This document shows, piece by piece, positions 1 to 12,069 of a DNA stretch of 64,000 nucleotides. Position numbers and translations under genes: made by a program. Below the pieces are notes generated by a model. It searched no databases and was not told where the DNA came from. It saw only the letters and a program-made list of their open reading frames with translations. This DNA comes from Coptis chinensis. Lineage: Eukaryota; Streptophyta; Magnoliopsida; Ranunculales; Ranunculaceae. Location of the stretch: the NCBI GenBank assembly GCA_015680905.1, contig CM027378.1:83357501-83421500 (forward strand), written 5' to 3'. Within the stretch, counting starts at the first letter, position 1. Each line of letters begins with the position of its first letter.

Positions 1-445
1 ATGGAGGCTACAAACTCTAGATCTAAACCTAAGAACTAAACTAAAGTTGGATAATACAATAGATACCTAGAGATGAAGTTAACCACTACTTTTATATGGA
101 ACAAGTGGGTAGGGTTTTACATGGCTTGGTTAAAATTTCATCATAGCTTGAGCTCATGGGCTAAAATAATATTTCACTAGGGTCTAATAATCAAGGTCCA
201 AATCAGTAGCGTTTTATTGTTGCACCATTTTAGTCGACATGTATTGCTTCAAGTGGGTAGAGGCTTAAACGGTTAGAAAGTTATTTTTGAGACGGATGTT
301 TTGATATAAAATGATCCTTAAGCAGAACTCTGAATCCAAATATATGATCATTTGAAGTTTTGTTAATTTTTCAGCAGTTTTCCATATGGATTGACTTTCA
401 CTTGATTCCTTTGACTTCTTTTTCAGGGCTTTTATCTATGTTTTT
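1..445. other. Unassigned AT-rich DNA
   Basis: No open frame, RNA gene or repeat boundary could be supported here. The stretch ends in a T-run (441-445) that serves as the left copy of the 5-bp target duplication of the next element. Confidence 0.6.
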
Positions 446-732
446 TGTTAGAATATATCAGTATTAGAATATGTCAGTATTATAATATGTCCAATATGGA
501 AAGTCCCATGTTTCTATAAGTGTGGACATCCATATCTAGTAGTTTCTATTATCATGTTTTAGGTTAGTATAAGTATGTAACTCTGGGTAGAGAACAATCT
601 CTCTCAGACTCTCTCAACCTAAGAACTCTTTAACCCTAATAAATCTCTAGTCTTCTTTGGTCTTCTTCTTGGTGTCTTTAATATATCAATATCACAACTC
701 TCCTAGCATCACCACTAACACAGAATTTAACA
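446..732 (+). repeat. 5' LTR, 287 bp
   Basis: Starts TGTTAG and ends AACA. It matches 6040-6326 base for base as read by eye. The tail is rich in short CTCTC and TCTTC runs, as in many short plant LTRs. Confidence 0.93.
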
Positions 733-744
733 TGGTATCGGAGC
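733..744 (+). other. Primer binding site (tRNA-iMet type)
   Basis: TGGTATCGGAGC directly follows the LTR end. It differs by one base from TGGTATCAGAGC, the usual plant site complementary to the 3' end of initiator Met tRNA. Confidence 0.85.
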
Positions 745-962
745 GAGGTTCAGTGGTATACTAGGAGAGGAAACCCTCACCAAGAAAAAAATCAAAATCA
801 GTTTGTTTTAATTTTCAGTATAGTATTCAAGTCAAGTTTCAAGAAGAAGAAGGATTTCTCACAAGAAGAAGTTCTTATATCTCAATTCAAGTTTCAATTT
901 TTTTTTTTCGGTACATTGTTCACCCAAGACCTTTGTTCATGGTTACTATTTACCGATTAATC

Positions 963-3900
963 ATGCATCGTATTTTTAAATACGTATTTTTCTATTTAAT
1001 TAATTATTTAATTATGTATTTTCAAAATTCGTCGGATTGGACTCGGGATACGTGGGCCTGGTTTTGGGCCCGAGTCGGTGTTGGGCTTGGGTTTCGGACC
1101 CAAGTATATAAACACATTTTTCTAGAAAATAGGGTTCAGAGAAAAATAAAATAATGAAAATGGAGGCAGAGATGAAAATTTGGATTCACGGAGGGTGGGC
1201 TTGCACGGCTTTCGGACTTCGGAGAAATTCATAGGAATTTGTTCATACTGGTGAGTAGCTATTTTGCTATTTCACGGATTTATGGTTTTCGTGTATTAGT
1301 GTATATCGTTTAATGTTTACGTTTTTATATACCGCTCATTATATTGCTTTTATTCGGGCGGTCCCCGTACATTTGAAAACTCGTTGAATTTGTCGTGTTG
1401 GTAAATTTAAAAAAACTTCGAAATTGAGGTGGAACCGTCGAATCTTGTTTGGGTCAGAATGGGCGAGATAAAGCCAAATCGCAAGAAATCGTCCTCTATG
1501 TCTATGTGAACTCTGTTGGGGTGGTCTGGAACCCTTACGGATGAGGTTAGAAGTGAAGGATGTTGGTTGATGTTGGGATGATGTCGGGGTAGTTGATTTT
1601 CTTTGAATAGCGTCAGTAGAGTGTGCTGTTGGAAGCCTCGCAGAAGCTCTGTCGAAGCTCTGTTAATGGCGGCGCCCAGTTTTATTTCGAACTTTGTTGT
1701 TGGTTGGTGGGTTCGGTTGTGTTGTTGTGCTCTGTTGAGTGGGGGCTTGACAGTGGGCGGAATGGAGCCTTGAATCCGGCGTTAATGGCGGTGGCCGAAC
1801 CAGTGTTGGGCTGATTTTCGGTTGGTTTCTCTTGGTTGAGTGATGGTGGGTTGGTCTATTGTTAGTTGTGGGTGTTTGGGTGAGTGGGGGCTTGATAGTA
1901 ATATTTGTCGATTTAAGCTTGAACCAAGCTTTAATGGTGGCCGATTTTATCTCAGATCTAGTTTTGGTGAAATCGAAATTTAAACATTTGAAGTTTTTGT
2001 GTTTAGTAAAGTGGTTTGGTTTTTCCTTCTCTTCATTTTCGGTTTGATGGAAGAGGGGAATGGTGGCCGGCGGTTTTGGTGGCTGTTGGTAGCTAGAAGA
2101 TGATGAACAGTAATCCGAATTTGGGCTTGGGCCGGACCAGTTTGGTTCATTCAATGGGCGGTTTATTTTGGTTTTGTTTGGGCGATTTTGTTTGGGCAGT
2201 TCTATTATTTCATTTTGGGGCGAAATCTAATTTAAGTTGTTATGGGCGAAATTTAAATGTTTGGTTGGGCGGATTGTGTTTAGTTTGGGCGGATTAATCC
2301 TTTGTTTGGACCGGTTTCAATTATTATTTTGACCCGGTTTAATTAAGTTTTGTTTAGGCCTTCTCCAATACGTTTTTGGGCGATTCGAACGCGTTTGTGG
2401 GCCCGCTTCTAATATTATGCGAGGCGGTCCATAGGACTTAAAATAGATCCAATTGGGTCAGGTAGAATAAATAAGTGGACTTTTAGACTTTCGGATTCTA
2501 AGGTTTGGGCTTGGCCAGTTGGGTCCGAACCAGGACCGTGGTCATGAGCCCATGAGCCATGTACCTTTGACTTTAGCCATGAACCATGGCTATGACCCTG
2601 GACCTGTTGAACACGGAAACGACAGTTTGACTTTGACGATGACCTGTTGACTTTGACCAGGACAGTTTGACTTTGACCAAGACATGTTGACTTTGACTTT
2701 GACCATGACATGTTGAGTTTGACCTTGACCATGATGTGTTGAGTTTGACCTTGACCAGGATGTGTTGACCTTTGACCGTTGACCGTTGACTTTGACTATT
2801 GACCGTTGACTTTGACCGTTGACTGGGAATGTTGACTTTTCCAGTTTTTCACATATTTGATCATATGGATATATATAGTAAGAAAATATTGTTGATATTG
2901 TATAACTTGGTTGGTCATTATCTAATTAAGATTTGACGTGAGTAGTGTGTAAAGTATATAAATATTGGGCTTTGATTGTAGACTTTTTGACTGTCTAATT
3001 GTGCTACGTTTTATGTTGTATATTGTATGGACAAGCCATAAAATAAAATGGTACGGAAACCTGCATAATTGGTTAGTCACTGTCTAAGAAAGATTTGACA
3101 GTGATGTTGTGTATTTTTGACACGTGACGATATTGAGATGTTATGAGACATTATATTCCTAATACGTTATAATAAATAATGTATGCGATACGTGGAAGCA
3201 TTATGACATGACATGATATAATACGTTATAATATATTGATGCAATATCTTGGAGAAATGTATATACCCTCCATTATTTTATATGTGAGATGCTAGTATAG
3301 CACTGGTGAATATTTGCCCACGGGAGTGTGGTGTAGTGCAATAAGATATTGGCACGTGAAAGTATGAAATATGGTTATGAGATATATTGAGATATTTCTA
3401 GAGATTGTGGATTAGTGCAATAAGGTAATTGACCTGCACGTGATATAGTAGAAATGTTTATGAGTCATAGATGTATGACACCTGAATAAATTACGTAACG
3501 AAAATCCTAGAACCTGACTACCACAACTCATGTGATTGGCCCTTCCGGGGCTTTTGAGTTAAAATTTGAATGGCCTTTGACGGGCGCGTTTCATTTAAAT
3601 TTGAATGGCCTTCGGCCCCCTCTGGCGAAACCGAATAGTGGCTTGATTATTCCGTTCGCAAAATAGAACGATGATGCGCAATATTTTCTGCCGAATAGTG
3701 GCGTTACTTACATAATTGCTTCCGTGTGAGGATTTACCTGGTGTGCGGCATCCCGCTCAGGGTAGTTACGCACGGAGTGGTTCATTATGTAAGGGGAGGC
3801 ATGTGGATGTACATGTTCGGCGTTGGGTAGCGATTGTGGTAGCCAGGGAAACTAGGTAAGACATAGATACGACGTGATTTTAGGGACACGCAAAGAAAGC

Positions 3901-4576
3901 CTGAAATAATCTAATTATGGTAATATGTTTGGTTGGTTATTTGTTTAGTTAGAACCTAAGGCGCCTCGATGGAGGAACTACATGCCTTATTTATGATCCG
4001 TATAGTTTGTTGTATGGTTAGTGGGAAGTTAAAGGCCTCGATTGGAGGAACTACCGCCTAGATTATTGTACTTAAGGATGTTGTATTAGTCGTTGAAAGT
4101 TAAAGTACCGGTGGAGGAACTAACTGCCGTTTGGATTGATTGTATATATATGTATATTATATGTTGTATTTTAGGACTACTCACACCAAAGCATTGTTTA
4201 TAATCTTGACCCGATTTGCATGTTTGCTTATCGGGGTGTTCATTCAATGAACATAGTTGATAAGTTTTGGATGAGTTTAATGTTGAAGAAGATTGGTTTG
4301 CGGCTTGTGGTTTTGCGTTAAGCGTTGCATCTCGGGATGTGTCTTGTTTTCCTTTGAGGTGATATAGATTTTCAGTTGAGATAATGTTATTTGCATTTTC
4401 ATTTGTAAATTATTTTTGAAATGAATAGGACTTTGTTTAAGTTAAAAATTTTATTGGTTTTAATTATCCCGATATTTAAACTGTTTATGGGTTTTGGGAG
4501 TGGAGAGTCGTCACACCTCGGAGATCGAAGGCGGTCGGGACAAATAATGTTTTTCAATTCGCCGAAATTGGGGTGT
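963..4576 (+). mobile_element. Nested solo-LTR-like element, copy 1 (3.6 kb)
   Basis: This segment is homologous along its length, in opposite orientation, to the element at 17453-22334. Both share the GGGCCCGAGTC and GGGCTTGGGTTT start region, the TTGAC array, the block containing CGCCTCGATGGAGGAACTA, and an end of the form GAAATTNGGGGTGT. ATTAATC occurs at both edges (956-962 and 4577-4583), but the ends are degraded, so the exact duplication is uncertain. There are no internal LTRs and no pol. The better-preserved copy 2 has TG...CA ends and a 5-bp TSD, which fits a solo LTR of a long-LTR gypsy element. Strand gives orientation relative to copy 2 only. Confidence 0.7.
2627..2836 (+). repeat. 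Array of about 23 TTGAC motifs (W-box core)
   Basis: The stretch is built from units such as GTTGACTTTGACC. I count about 23 TTGAC pentamers in 210 bp, nearly all followed by C or T, which is the W-box core bound by WRKY factors. The sister element has the same array as GTCAA at 20688-20825. Confidence 0.85.
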
Positions 4577-5555
4577 ATTAATCGCTTGTTTATGGTTACC
4601 GTTCAGCGACAACATTCACTTAATCGTTCATCGTCATCTTAAAGTAAGTTTTCAAGATTCTGCTAGTGTTTAAAGTTTGTTTGAAGAAGATAGGAGAGAG
4701 ATATGAAGACATTCAGTATTGGTTTCTTAGTATTGTTTCGCTTCCGCAATCTACGTCTTCTGCAATCACTCTGTCTTAGTATTAATAAGAAGGGCACAAC
4801 CTCTCTGTATCCCGGAGTCTTTGAAGTTAGTATTGGACAGGCGTGCACGTGCTCCAATATGCCTTGACGAAGGCGCGCCCGCGCTCAAGCTTCCACTCAT
4901 CAGTTTTTGAGATTTTTGAAGTATCAAGCCTTTGGAAGGTAGTTTGCACTCTCATCCAAGATTGGAGGGGTAGTATTGTTTGTATGCTGTTATGGATGTT
5001 TGGGTTTCTAGCTTCTGCGTAATTGGTATTGATGTCGTCTTCTCTCTCAGTTTCTAGAACATGATCAAGTTGCTTGTTTGAAGTATTATAGGGGCACATG
5101 ACCTCTATCTCACGAGGAATTATTCTTTCCATCTTCCACTGTTTCAGAAGTTCGCAGTCATAAAAAGGCGCGACCCACCCTCCACCCTCTATAGTGAGTA
5201 TTGTTTGATGCATGTTCTATTATAATTGTTTTTGTGTATTGGAGTATGAAGTATTATGTTTTGAAGTGAGCATTGGTTGGTTGTATAAGTTGGTATTTAG
5301 TTTTCTTAGTTTCAAGTTCAAGTCGGAATAGACAAGCCTTTGTATTTTTCAACAGCCTTGTATATTCCCACTTGAGAGGGGGAATAGGGAGATATGAAGA
5401 CATTCAGTAGTATATGAGGGAAAGAGAATATGGAGACGTATGAGGAAGAGTACTCATGTCTCCATATTCCAACAAGCCTTGACGAACTCTTCATGACAAG
5501 GAAATCCACTATTCAGTCTTCAGTATGACATCCCCACTCTGCAGTCTTCAGTATT

Positions 5556-5660
5556 CAGGTAGCAGTCAAGCCTAAACTGCAAACAAGTTTCAGGTAGTAG
5601 TCAAGCCTCAACTGCAAGTATGTTTCAGGTAGCAGTCAAGCCTCAACTGTACGTATGTTT
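5556..5660 (+). repeat. 35-bp minisatellite, three units
   Basis: Three consecutive 35-bp units begin CAGGTAGCAGTCAAGCCT and differ at a few positions. A fourth starts (CAGG at 5661) and breaks off. It lies in the 3' untranslated part of the LTR element. Confidence 0.85.
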
Positions 5661-6031
5661 CAGGAGTACCCATAATAGTATTTTGTTGACATTAACAGTG
5701 ATATTGATAGTAGCAGCCAAGAAGCGCACATCAAGTCACTGTTATTGTTTTCAATTTATATTATGGCCGACCATAACAACGAATGAAGTGAGTAGTAGCC
5801 AAGCAAAGACGCCACTACATTGGTGTTATGATTTCAGTTTGTGGTCGAGGTACATCTTGATTCGAGGTTAGGTCATTGCCTACACCGACAGCGGTTTCAA
5901 ACTCGAGCGCCTCAACAGGTTGTTCGAGTTCTTCAATGAAGAGCGGTTTCTATGCGAAAGGGGAGCAGTATTCTTATCTTTTGTTTTGTAATCCAAGTTG
6001 TAATTTGCATAGTTTTGCGTAATTACGACTC

Positions 6032-6039
6032 GAGGGGAG
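6032..6039 (+). other. Polypurine tract
   Basis: GAGGGGAG lies directly before the right LTR, in the place and composition expected of the plus-strand primer for reverse transcription. Confidence 0.75.
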
Positions 6040-6326
6040 TGTTAGAATATATCAGTATTAGAATATGTCAGTATTATAATATGTCCAATATGGAAAGTCC
6101 CATGTTTCTATAAGTGTGGACATCCATATCTAGTAGTTTCTATTATCATGTTTTAGGTTAGTATAAGTATGTAACTCTGGGTAGAGAACAATCTCTCTCA
6201 GACTCTCTCAACCTAAGAACTCTTTAACCCTAATAAATCTCTAGTCTTCTTTGGTCTTCTTCTTGGTGTCTTTAATATATCAATATCACAACTCTCCTAG
6301 CATCACCACTAACACAGAATTTAACA
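6040..6326 (+). repeat. 3' LTR, 287 bp
   Basis: Same sequence as 446-732, followed by the TTTTT duplication at 6327-6331. Confidence 0.93.
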
Positions 6327-6572
6327 TTTTTTACCTAGTAATCAATTTAGCTTTTTTTCACACACTATTGACATCATTTCTACACTTATTCAGCTCTAAA
6401 GCCTGAAATACACAAAAACAAGTAAATAGTGATAAACTCACATTATTAATAACATAATTTGCCTAAATAAACTATTATTAAAGAATTTAAACTACAATTT
6501 TGGGTGCTTTTATATAGAGGAACACTAATACCTGGTTGAATCATCACGTATATATGCCGGTTTACAAGGTTT

Positions 6573-7454
6573 TGTTGGAATCTTCATGTGTATTTCAAAT
6601 ACTTGTGTGTTGTTTAGTCCCACATTGATGAACCACCACTAGCTAGTGAGGTATTTGAGGTGAACCTCTAGCATAAGGGCGTGCCCTTAGGGTACAAAGG
6701 CTTTTGTGTTAGGAGGGAGGACTCACCCAAAGCCACACACGCGCGCGCCCGGCCGCCCCGCACCAAACCGAGCCGAGTCGTGTCGTGTCGTGGGCTTGGG
6801 CTTGGGCTGTTAGTCTAGTGGGTAGTGGATTATCAATAGCCTAAACTTTTTCTTTTTGAACTAGTTTCGGCTGGAGTTCCACTTACAGTTGGATTCTGTA
6901 TCAGCTTGAGAGTTCTACTTTGATTTGGTTTTGTGAAACCGAATTAGAGAGGTGTCCTTCTCCATCTATGATTCGATCATACCTCTATATAAACACAGCT
7001 GTGTTCATTAGAGGGAATCAATCACAGAACAGAGAGAGAGAGACACAGAAGAGAGAACTCGTGTATCTGATGTTCTTCTATATCTATATTGAGAGAGAGA
7101 AGAAGTCGTCTTTGCCTCCATACACACCAAATAAAACGAAGTTGAAGTCGTCATACACCCTTCTCTTACCTACACGAAACAGATAAGTCTTTGATTGCTT
7201 CAATCTTCTTCTCTTCTCTTCTTCCTGTCAGCCCGAGAGAGTTATATCTTCGTTCTAGAGGGTAGTCTATTCTAGTGCAAAGTTAGGCTGCTGTTAACCA
7301 TTGAATCTGTGAGGAAGACGCATGCTTGTTGCCTTTCTCGCACCATTGGAAGGGGCTTAAATCTTTCCTTAAGGACAGACCCTAATCCAGCGCCTTGGTT
7401 ATTTATTGTTATTACGTCCTTGTCTTCTATTGTTTTCTTTTATCGCATACAACA
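6573..7454 (+). repeat. Copia 5' LTR
   Basis: It begins TGTTGG and ends CAACA. A TATA box (TATATAAA, 6986-6993) is followed by purine-rich leader sequence, so the transcription start is probably close downstream. Confidence 0.92.
6986..6993 (+). promoter_or_regulatory. TATA box in copia LTR
   Basis: CTCTATATAAAC matches the plant TATA consensus. The same box is at 12471-12478 in the 3' LTR. Confidence 0.65.
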
Positions 7455-7473
7455 ATCTTAAGGAAAGAACAAG

Positions 7474-7861
7474 ATGTCTACACTGTTGACACCACGCCGA
7501 TCAAAGAAACTAAGTGCGAGTCATGGAAGTAACCGTCTATGAGAGATGCTCTGCACCTCTACTGAATGCTCGCAATTTACCTAATGTGTCAAAGATTGAA
7601 TCCTTCAACGGTTCACACTTCAAGCGATGGAGAGAAAGGGTGTTCACAGCCCTAGATGTACTCAACTATGCAAAGTATCTCACTGATACAGCACCCGTGG
7701 AGGGTTCTAATGATTTCGAAAGAAATCAAGCTGCTTGGCTCAATGGGAATAAGGTATGTCGTCATGCTATTTTGAGTACCTTGTCCAATGAGATTTTTGA
7801 TATTTATTGTTCAAATAAGAATGCACATGATATATGGGAGAGTTTGAACAAAAATACATAA
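7474..7861 (+). pseudogene. Copia gag, N-terminal part (broken)
   Basis: A start at 7474 opens a short frame that soon stops. The frame from 7514 then gives 115 aa with a typical copia gag N-terminus: a FNGSHFKRWRERV motif, followed by AAWLNGNKVCRHAIL and DIWESL. Gag forms the virus-like particle that encloses the element's RNA. The frame stops at 7861, and homologous sequence (KYAIGNFLKFHM, near 7885) continues after the stop with further shifts. Gag should be about 300 aa, so the protein is truncated. Confidence 0.85.
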
Positions 7862-8299
7862 TAGAGGATCGCTGGTACTCAGAAATATGCTATTGGGAAT
7901 TTTCTAAAGTTCCATATGAGAGAGGATAGAGATGTAACGTCTCAAATCCATGATTTTCATGTGTTGATTAATGATTTGAAAACTGAGGGTATTTATTTAC
8001 CCGAATCCTTTGTTATTTGGATGTTTGATTGAGAAACTCCCCGAAGTCTTGGAAACACTATAAAAATAGTATGAAGCATAAAGCGTAAGCAGATGACTCT
8101 TGAGGATGTGATCATTCACATTCACATAGAGGAAAAGAACAAGACTTCGGGATGAGGTGTTGTCTAAGGAATTTCATTCTAAAGCCAATATCGTTGAAGG
8201 TAATCGGCAAATCTAACAAAACCTCTAAGAAGTAAGTCCAACAAAAATAAGAATTTCAAGGTCAAAGGCACTTCTTTTTAAAAGGAGTGGTAATGCGCA

Positions 8300-8600
8300 A
8301 TGGAAATTGTTATGTTTGTGGGTAAACCCGACATAGGGCTTTTCGGTCTGCGGACACAAGAAAGACACCGATGATCCTCCCAATGCTAATCTAGTTGAGG
8401 GAGATGATATTGTTCTTTCTTTGCCGTGTCACAAGTGTTCATAGCCACCGGGAAGAGGAACTGGGTACTAGATTCCGGTGCCACCCGCGTCTGTGGTGAT
8501 GTTGAAGCCTTCTCGGACTACATACTAGTGAAAGATGAAAAGGTCTATATGGGTGACTCTAGGTCTGTTCTGTTGAGGGAACAGGCAAGGTTCTTCCGAA
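8300..8600 (+). pseudogene. Copia zinc knuckle and protease remnant
   Basis: Short frames show a CCHC-like start (GNCYVCG) that runs into a stop. Further on, near 8458-8500, NWVLDSGAT carries the DSGA motif of copia aspartic protease, then GDVEAFSDY. Order and spacing match a copia polyprotein, but several frame changes separate the pieces. In an intact element the protease cuts the polyprotein. Confidence 0.75.
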
Positions 8601-8788
8601 GTTAACTTCGGGAAAACCCTTTCACTTAGTAATGTTCTTCATGTTCCCGAGATTCGCCGAATCTGATTTAAATGTCCCTACCGGGGAAAAGGCCAAGGTG
8701 ACTTTTGAGAGTGACAAGTTTGTTCGACAAAGAATGAGGGTTTTGTTGGTAAAGGTTATTGTAATAACAGTGGGTCTTTTCATGTTGA

Positions 8789-9205
8789 ATGTACTTGACA
8801 ACATTATTATTAATAAGAATGAATGCATACGCTTATTTGCTTGACTCTTTTAATATATGGCATGGTAGACTAGGACATGTGAATGTTCAGTATATGAAAA
8901 GGATGAAAGCATGTGGTTTATTGTCTAATATTTCTGATTTTTCTAATGATAAATGTGAGATATGTGCTGAGACTAAAGCCACGAAGAAACCCTGTAGAAC
9001 TGTGTCTAGAGATAAAACTGGATTACTAACTCTTATTCATACGGATTTGGGTGAATTCAGAAGTACCATGTCTAGAGGGGGGAAGGTTTATTATATTACA
9101 TTCATAGATGACTTCTCTAGGTACACCATGGTATATTTACTTAGACACAAGCATGAAAGGGGTGAGATGTTTCTCAAGTACAAAGCTGAAGTGAAAAAAC
9201 CTTAA
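8789..9205 (+). pseudogene. Copia pre-integrase and integrase N-half
   Basis: Contains WHGRLGHVN and CEICAETKATKKP, the HHCC-type zinc-binding part before integrase. It continues with LIHTDLGEF and YYITFIDDFSRYTMVY, which hold the first two catalytic Asp positions of the DDE integrase core. Integrase joins the cDNA to host DNA. The frame ends at 9205, and the next 200 bp are frameshifted, so the core is broken. Confidence 0.9.
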
Positions 9206-9412
9206 TCAGAAGTAAGATTAAGAGACTTGGTCCGATAGGGGTGGAGAATATGAGTCTAACCCCTTCCGGGACTTTGTGACAAGAATGGCATTATTCATGA
9301 GACTACTCCACCATACTCTCCTCGAGTCTAATGGAGTAGCTCTAACGAAAAAAAAGAACACTAAAAAGATGATGATGAATGCTATGCTTGTAAGTTCGGA
9401 GCTTCCCTGAAC

Positions 9413-10129
9413 TTGTGGGGGAAGCAATCCTATCCGCTTGCCATATCTGAGAATAGGATACCCAACAAGAAAACAGGGAATAAGACACCATATGAGTTAT
9501 GGAAAGGTCATGTACCTACCCTGACATACTTAAAAATGTGGGGGTGTCTTGCTAAGGTTCTTGTGAACGAACCTAAAAAGAGAAAATTGGGACCTAGAAC
9601 TGTTGATTGTATGTTCATTGGTTATGCTCATAATAGTGCTGCATATAGATTTTTAGTAGTAAAATCTGATAATAACCTTGTCGATGCTAACACTATTATA
9701 GAGAGTAAAAATGCTGATTTCTTTGAGAATTTGTTTCCTTTGAAAATTGGCATTGAGAGGTTGGTAGCTCCTAGTGAACAACAATCAACAGATCCTGAAT
9801 TTTCTGAACAAGAAATTCGGAAGAGTAAAAGAGACAGGAAATCCACCAATTTTGGTGATGACTTTTACACATTTCTTCTTGATGATGATCCTGTGACGTA
9901 TAATGAGGCAATCAGTTCTCGAGATGCACCTTTCTGGAAGGATGCTATACACTCAGAGCTAGATTCGATTATAGCTAATCACACATGGGAGATAGTTGAT
10001 CTACCTCCTGGGGCGAAACCTATACGTTACAAGTGGATCTTCAAAAAGAAATTGAAACTAGATGGTTCCATTGAGAAATACAAGGCTAGACTTGTAGTCA
10101 AGGGATTCTCCCAGAAAAAAAGGCATTGA
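9413..10129 (+). pseudogene. Copia integrase C-half joined to reverse transcriptase start
   Basis: This 238-aa frame has NKTPYELWKGHVPTLTYLKM and the integrase C-terminal region (MFIGYAHNSAAYRF). After a variable linker it has the start of reverse transcriptase: FWKDAIHSELDSI, then HTWEIVDLPPGAKPI and KYKARLVVKGFSQ. All match copia spacing. A frameshift just after KGFSQ separates it from the rest of the enzyme. Confidence 0.92.
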
Positions 10130-10343
10130 CTATTTTGATACTTATGCTCTCAGAACTAGGATTTCTTCTATAAGAGTTCTAATGGCTCTAGCTGCTATTC
10201 ATAATTTATTTATTCATCAAATGGATGTAAAACTGCATTTTTGAATGGTGATCTTGATGAAGAAATATATATGATGCGACTGAAAGTCTGATAGTACCGG
10301 GAATGAGCATAAGGTATGCAAGTTAGTTAAGTCTTTATATGGG

Positions 10344-11373
10344 TTGAAACAAGCGCCAAAACAATGGCATGAAAAGTTTGACAGTGTCATGATGTCTAAT
10401 GGATATCACATAAATGATGCTGATAAATGTATTTACTTCAAATCTTTTGATGTGAATTCATATGTGATTATCTGTCTATATGTGGATGACATGTTAATCA
10501 TGAGTCCTAGCCTTGATGTTGTGAGAAACACCAAGATGTTTTTATCCTCCCAATTTGAAATGAAGAATTTGGGAGAAGCTGATGTGATTCTTGGAATCAA
10601 AATCATCAGAAACAGTGATGGCTATACGCTTTCACAAGAGCATTATGTTGAGAAGTTTTTGAAGAAGTTTAACTTTTATGATAGTAAGCTTGTGTCGACA
10701 CCTTATGAGGCAAATAGTGAACTTCAAAAAAATGCTCAACATGGTGTACTTCAGTCTAGATATGCCCAAATTATTGGTAGTCTCATGTACTTGATGAATT
10801 GCACTAGACCTGACATTGCTTATGCAGTTAGCAGGCTAAGCAGATACACTCATTGTCCTAGTCAGGAACATTGGAGTGCGTTAGAGAGATTAGCCAAGTA
10901 CTTGAGAGGAACAATGAATTACGGCATAAGGTTTAGACAAACTCCACCTGTGATAGAGGGTTATTGTGATGCAAACTGGATATCTGATTCTCATGATATC
11001 AAGTCCACTAGTGGTTATATTTTCACCCTAGGTGGAGGTGCAGTCGCTTGGAAATCTTCTAAGCAGACCTTGATAGCTCGTTCAACCATGGAGTCCGAGC
11101 TTATTGCTTTAGATAAAGCAGCAAGCTTGAGATTTGAGTGGCTTAGAAACCTCTTGGCGATCTTCCTATTGGTACAAAACCGCCTCCAAACCGTATTCTA
11201 TGCATTGTATTTGTCGGGCCGCAATAGCAAAGGCAAAGAGCAAATTGTATAATGGGAAAAGCAGGCATATTAAATGCGAGACTACGGTCTATAAAGCATT
11301 TCTTTGGAATCTGGAGTTGTGGCTCTAGATTATGTGAAGTCGAGTTAAATTTGGCGATCCTCGACAAAGCCAC
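10344..11373 (+). pseudogene. Copia reverse transcriptase C-half and RNase H
   Basis: Begins within the RT ([13 protein letters not shown]) and carries the catalytic YVDD motif near 10480, in [10 protein letters not shown]. It then passes through the connection domain ([15 protein letters not shown]) into RNase H ([38 protein letters not shown]). The frame breaks near 11150, and the last part (KSRHIK..., near 11260-11370) is in other frames. The stretch 10130-10343 holds the missing RT middle with indels. Confidence 0.92.
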
Positions 11374-12059
11374 TTAACGGGGAGACAAGTGGTTGATCGT
11401 CGAGGGGGATGGGACTTTTGCCTTAGATAGAGGGCGACATCGACGGCAAGAACCCCACCTATGTGATTGGAGATCCCATGAAGTAGGTTCAAAGGGAAAA
11501 ACAAGTCACCTAGTCGCCATGGTATGCTATTGTCTTTATTTGAGACGCGTCCCACCCTATGACTAGATAGCATTTTTGTATACTTTGTATAACTTGAATA
11601 GCAATGAGAACAGGATGAGTTATTTTACTCTTAATGGAATCCATAGTCCTTATTTTTATGAGATAGTGTATTTTAACTGCTATGTACACTTGATGGATAT
11701 CCACCTACGTGAATGTAGAACTGGGTCGGTTCTTATGGTATTTAGGCAAATACTCAGAGCATTCACTTAACACAGGTAGCGCGCAAGGGCCAAAAAGCGC
11801 AACACCGCAGAACAGGCATATAATGAAAGAGCAATGTGGGTGCATGTCCTCTATTTTACTACAAGGGAATGTTGGTTCAAAGATTTTTTAATCCACCACT
11901 TTCACGTATTATAAGACATGTTACCCTATGACTGGTTCAAGCCCGAAAAGCACCAGTATCTTATGCATTGTTTTTTCGATTCTCTCTGGCATTTCGTTAA
12001 CCCATTTCTTTTGTAATATCCTATTCCAAAATAGTGGGGGACTATAAGTATTTTGAAAT

Positions 12060-12069
12060 AGTGGGGGAT
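12060..12069 (+). other. Copia polypurine tract
   Basis: AGTGGGGGAT directly precedes the 3' LTR. A near copy (AGTGGGGGAC) lies about 28 bp upstream, so the tract region looks locally duplicated. Confidence 0.7.

Larger units (their letters stand above)
446..6326 (+). mobile_element. Non-autonomous LTR retrotransposon (LARD/TRIM-like), very young
   Basis: Two 287-bp LTRs (446-732, 6040-6326) begin TGTTAGAATA and end TTTAACA, and I see no difference between them. They are flanked by TTTTT (441-445, 6327-6331), a 5-bp duplication that is weak because it is a homopolymer. A primer binding site follows the left LTR and a purine tract precedes the right one. The interior has no recognisable gag or pol, so the element would need another element's proteins to move. 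Much of the interior (963-4576) is a separate nested insert. The initiator-Met-type primer site is common in Ty1/copia elements, but lineage cannot be proved without coding sequence. Confidence 0.9.

Noticed and set aside
1663..2154. Minus-strand 163-codon Pro/Thr/Asn-rich frame in solo LTR copy 1, with a similar plus-strand frame at 21161-21523 in copy 2
   Set aside because: Both lie in homologous LTR DNA, but the proteins share only patches, composition is low-complexity, and no domain is visible. Probably chance frames in a G/T-rich LTR.
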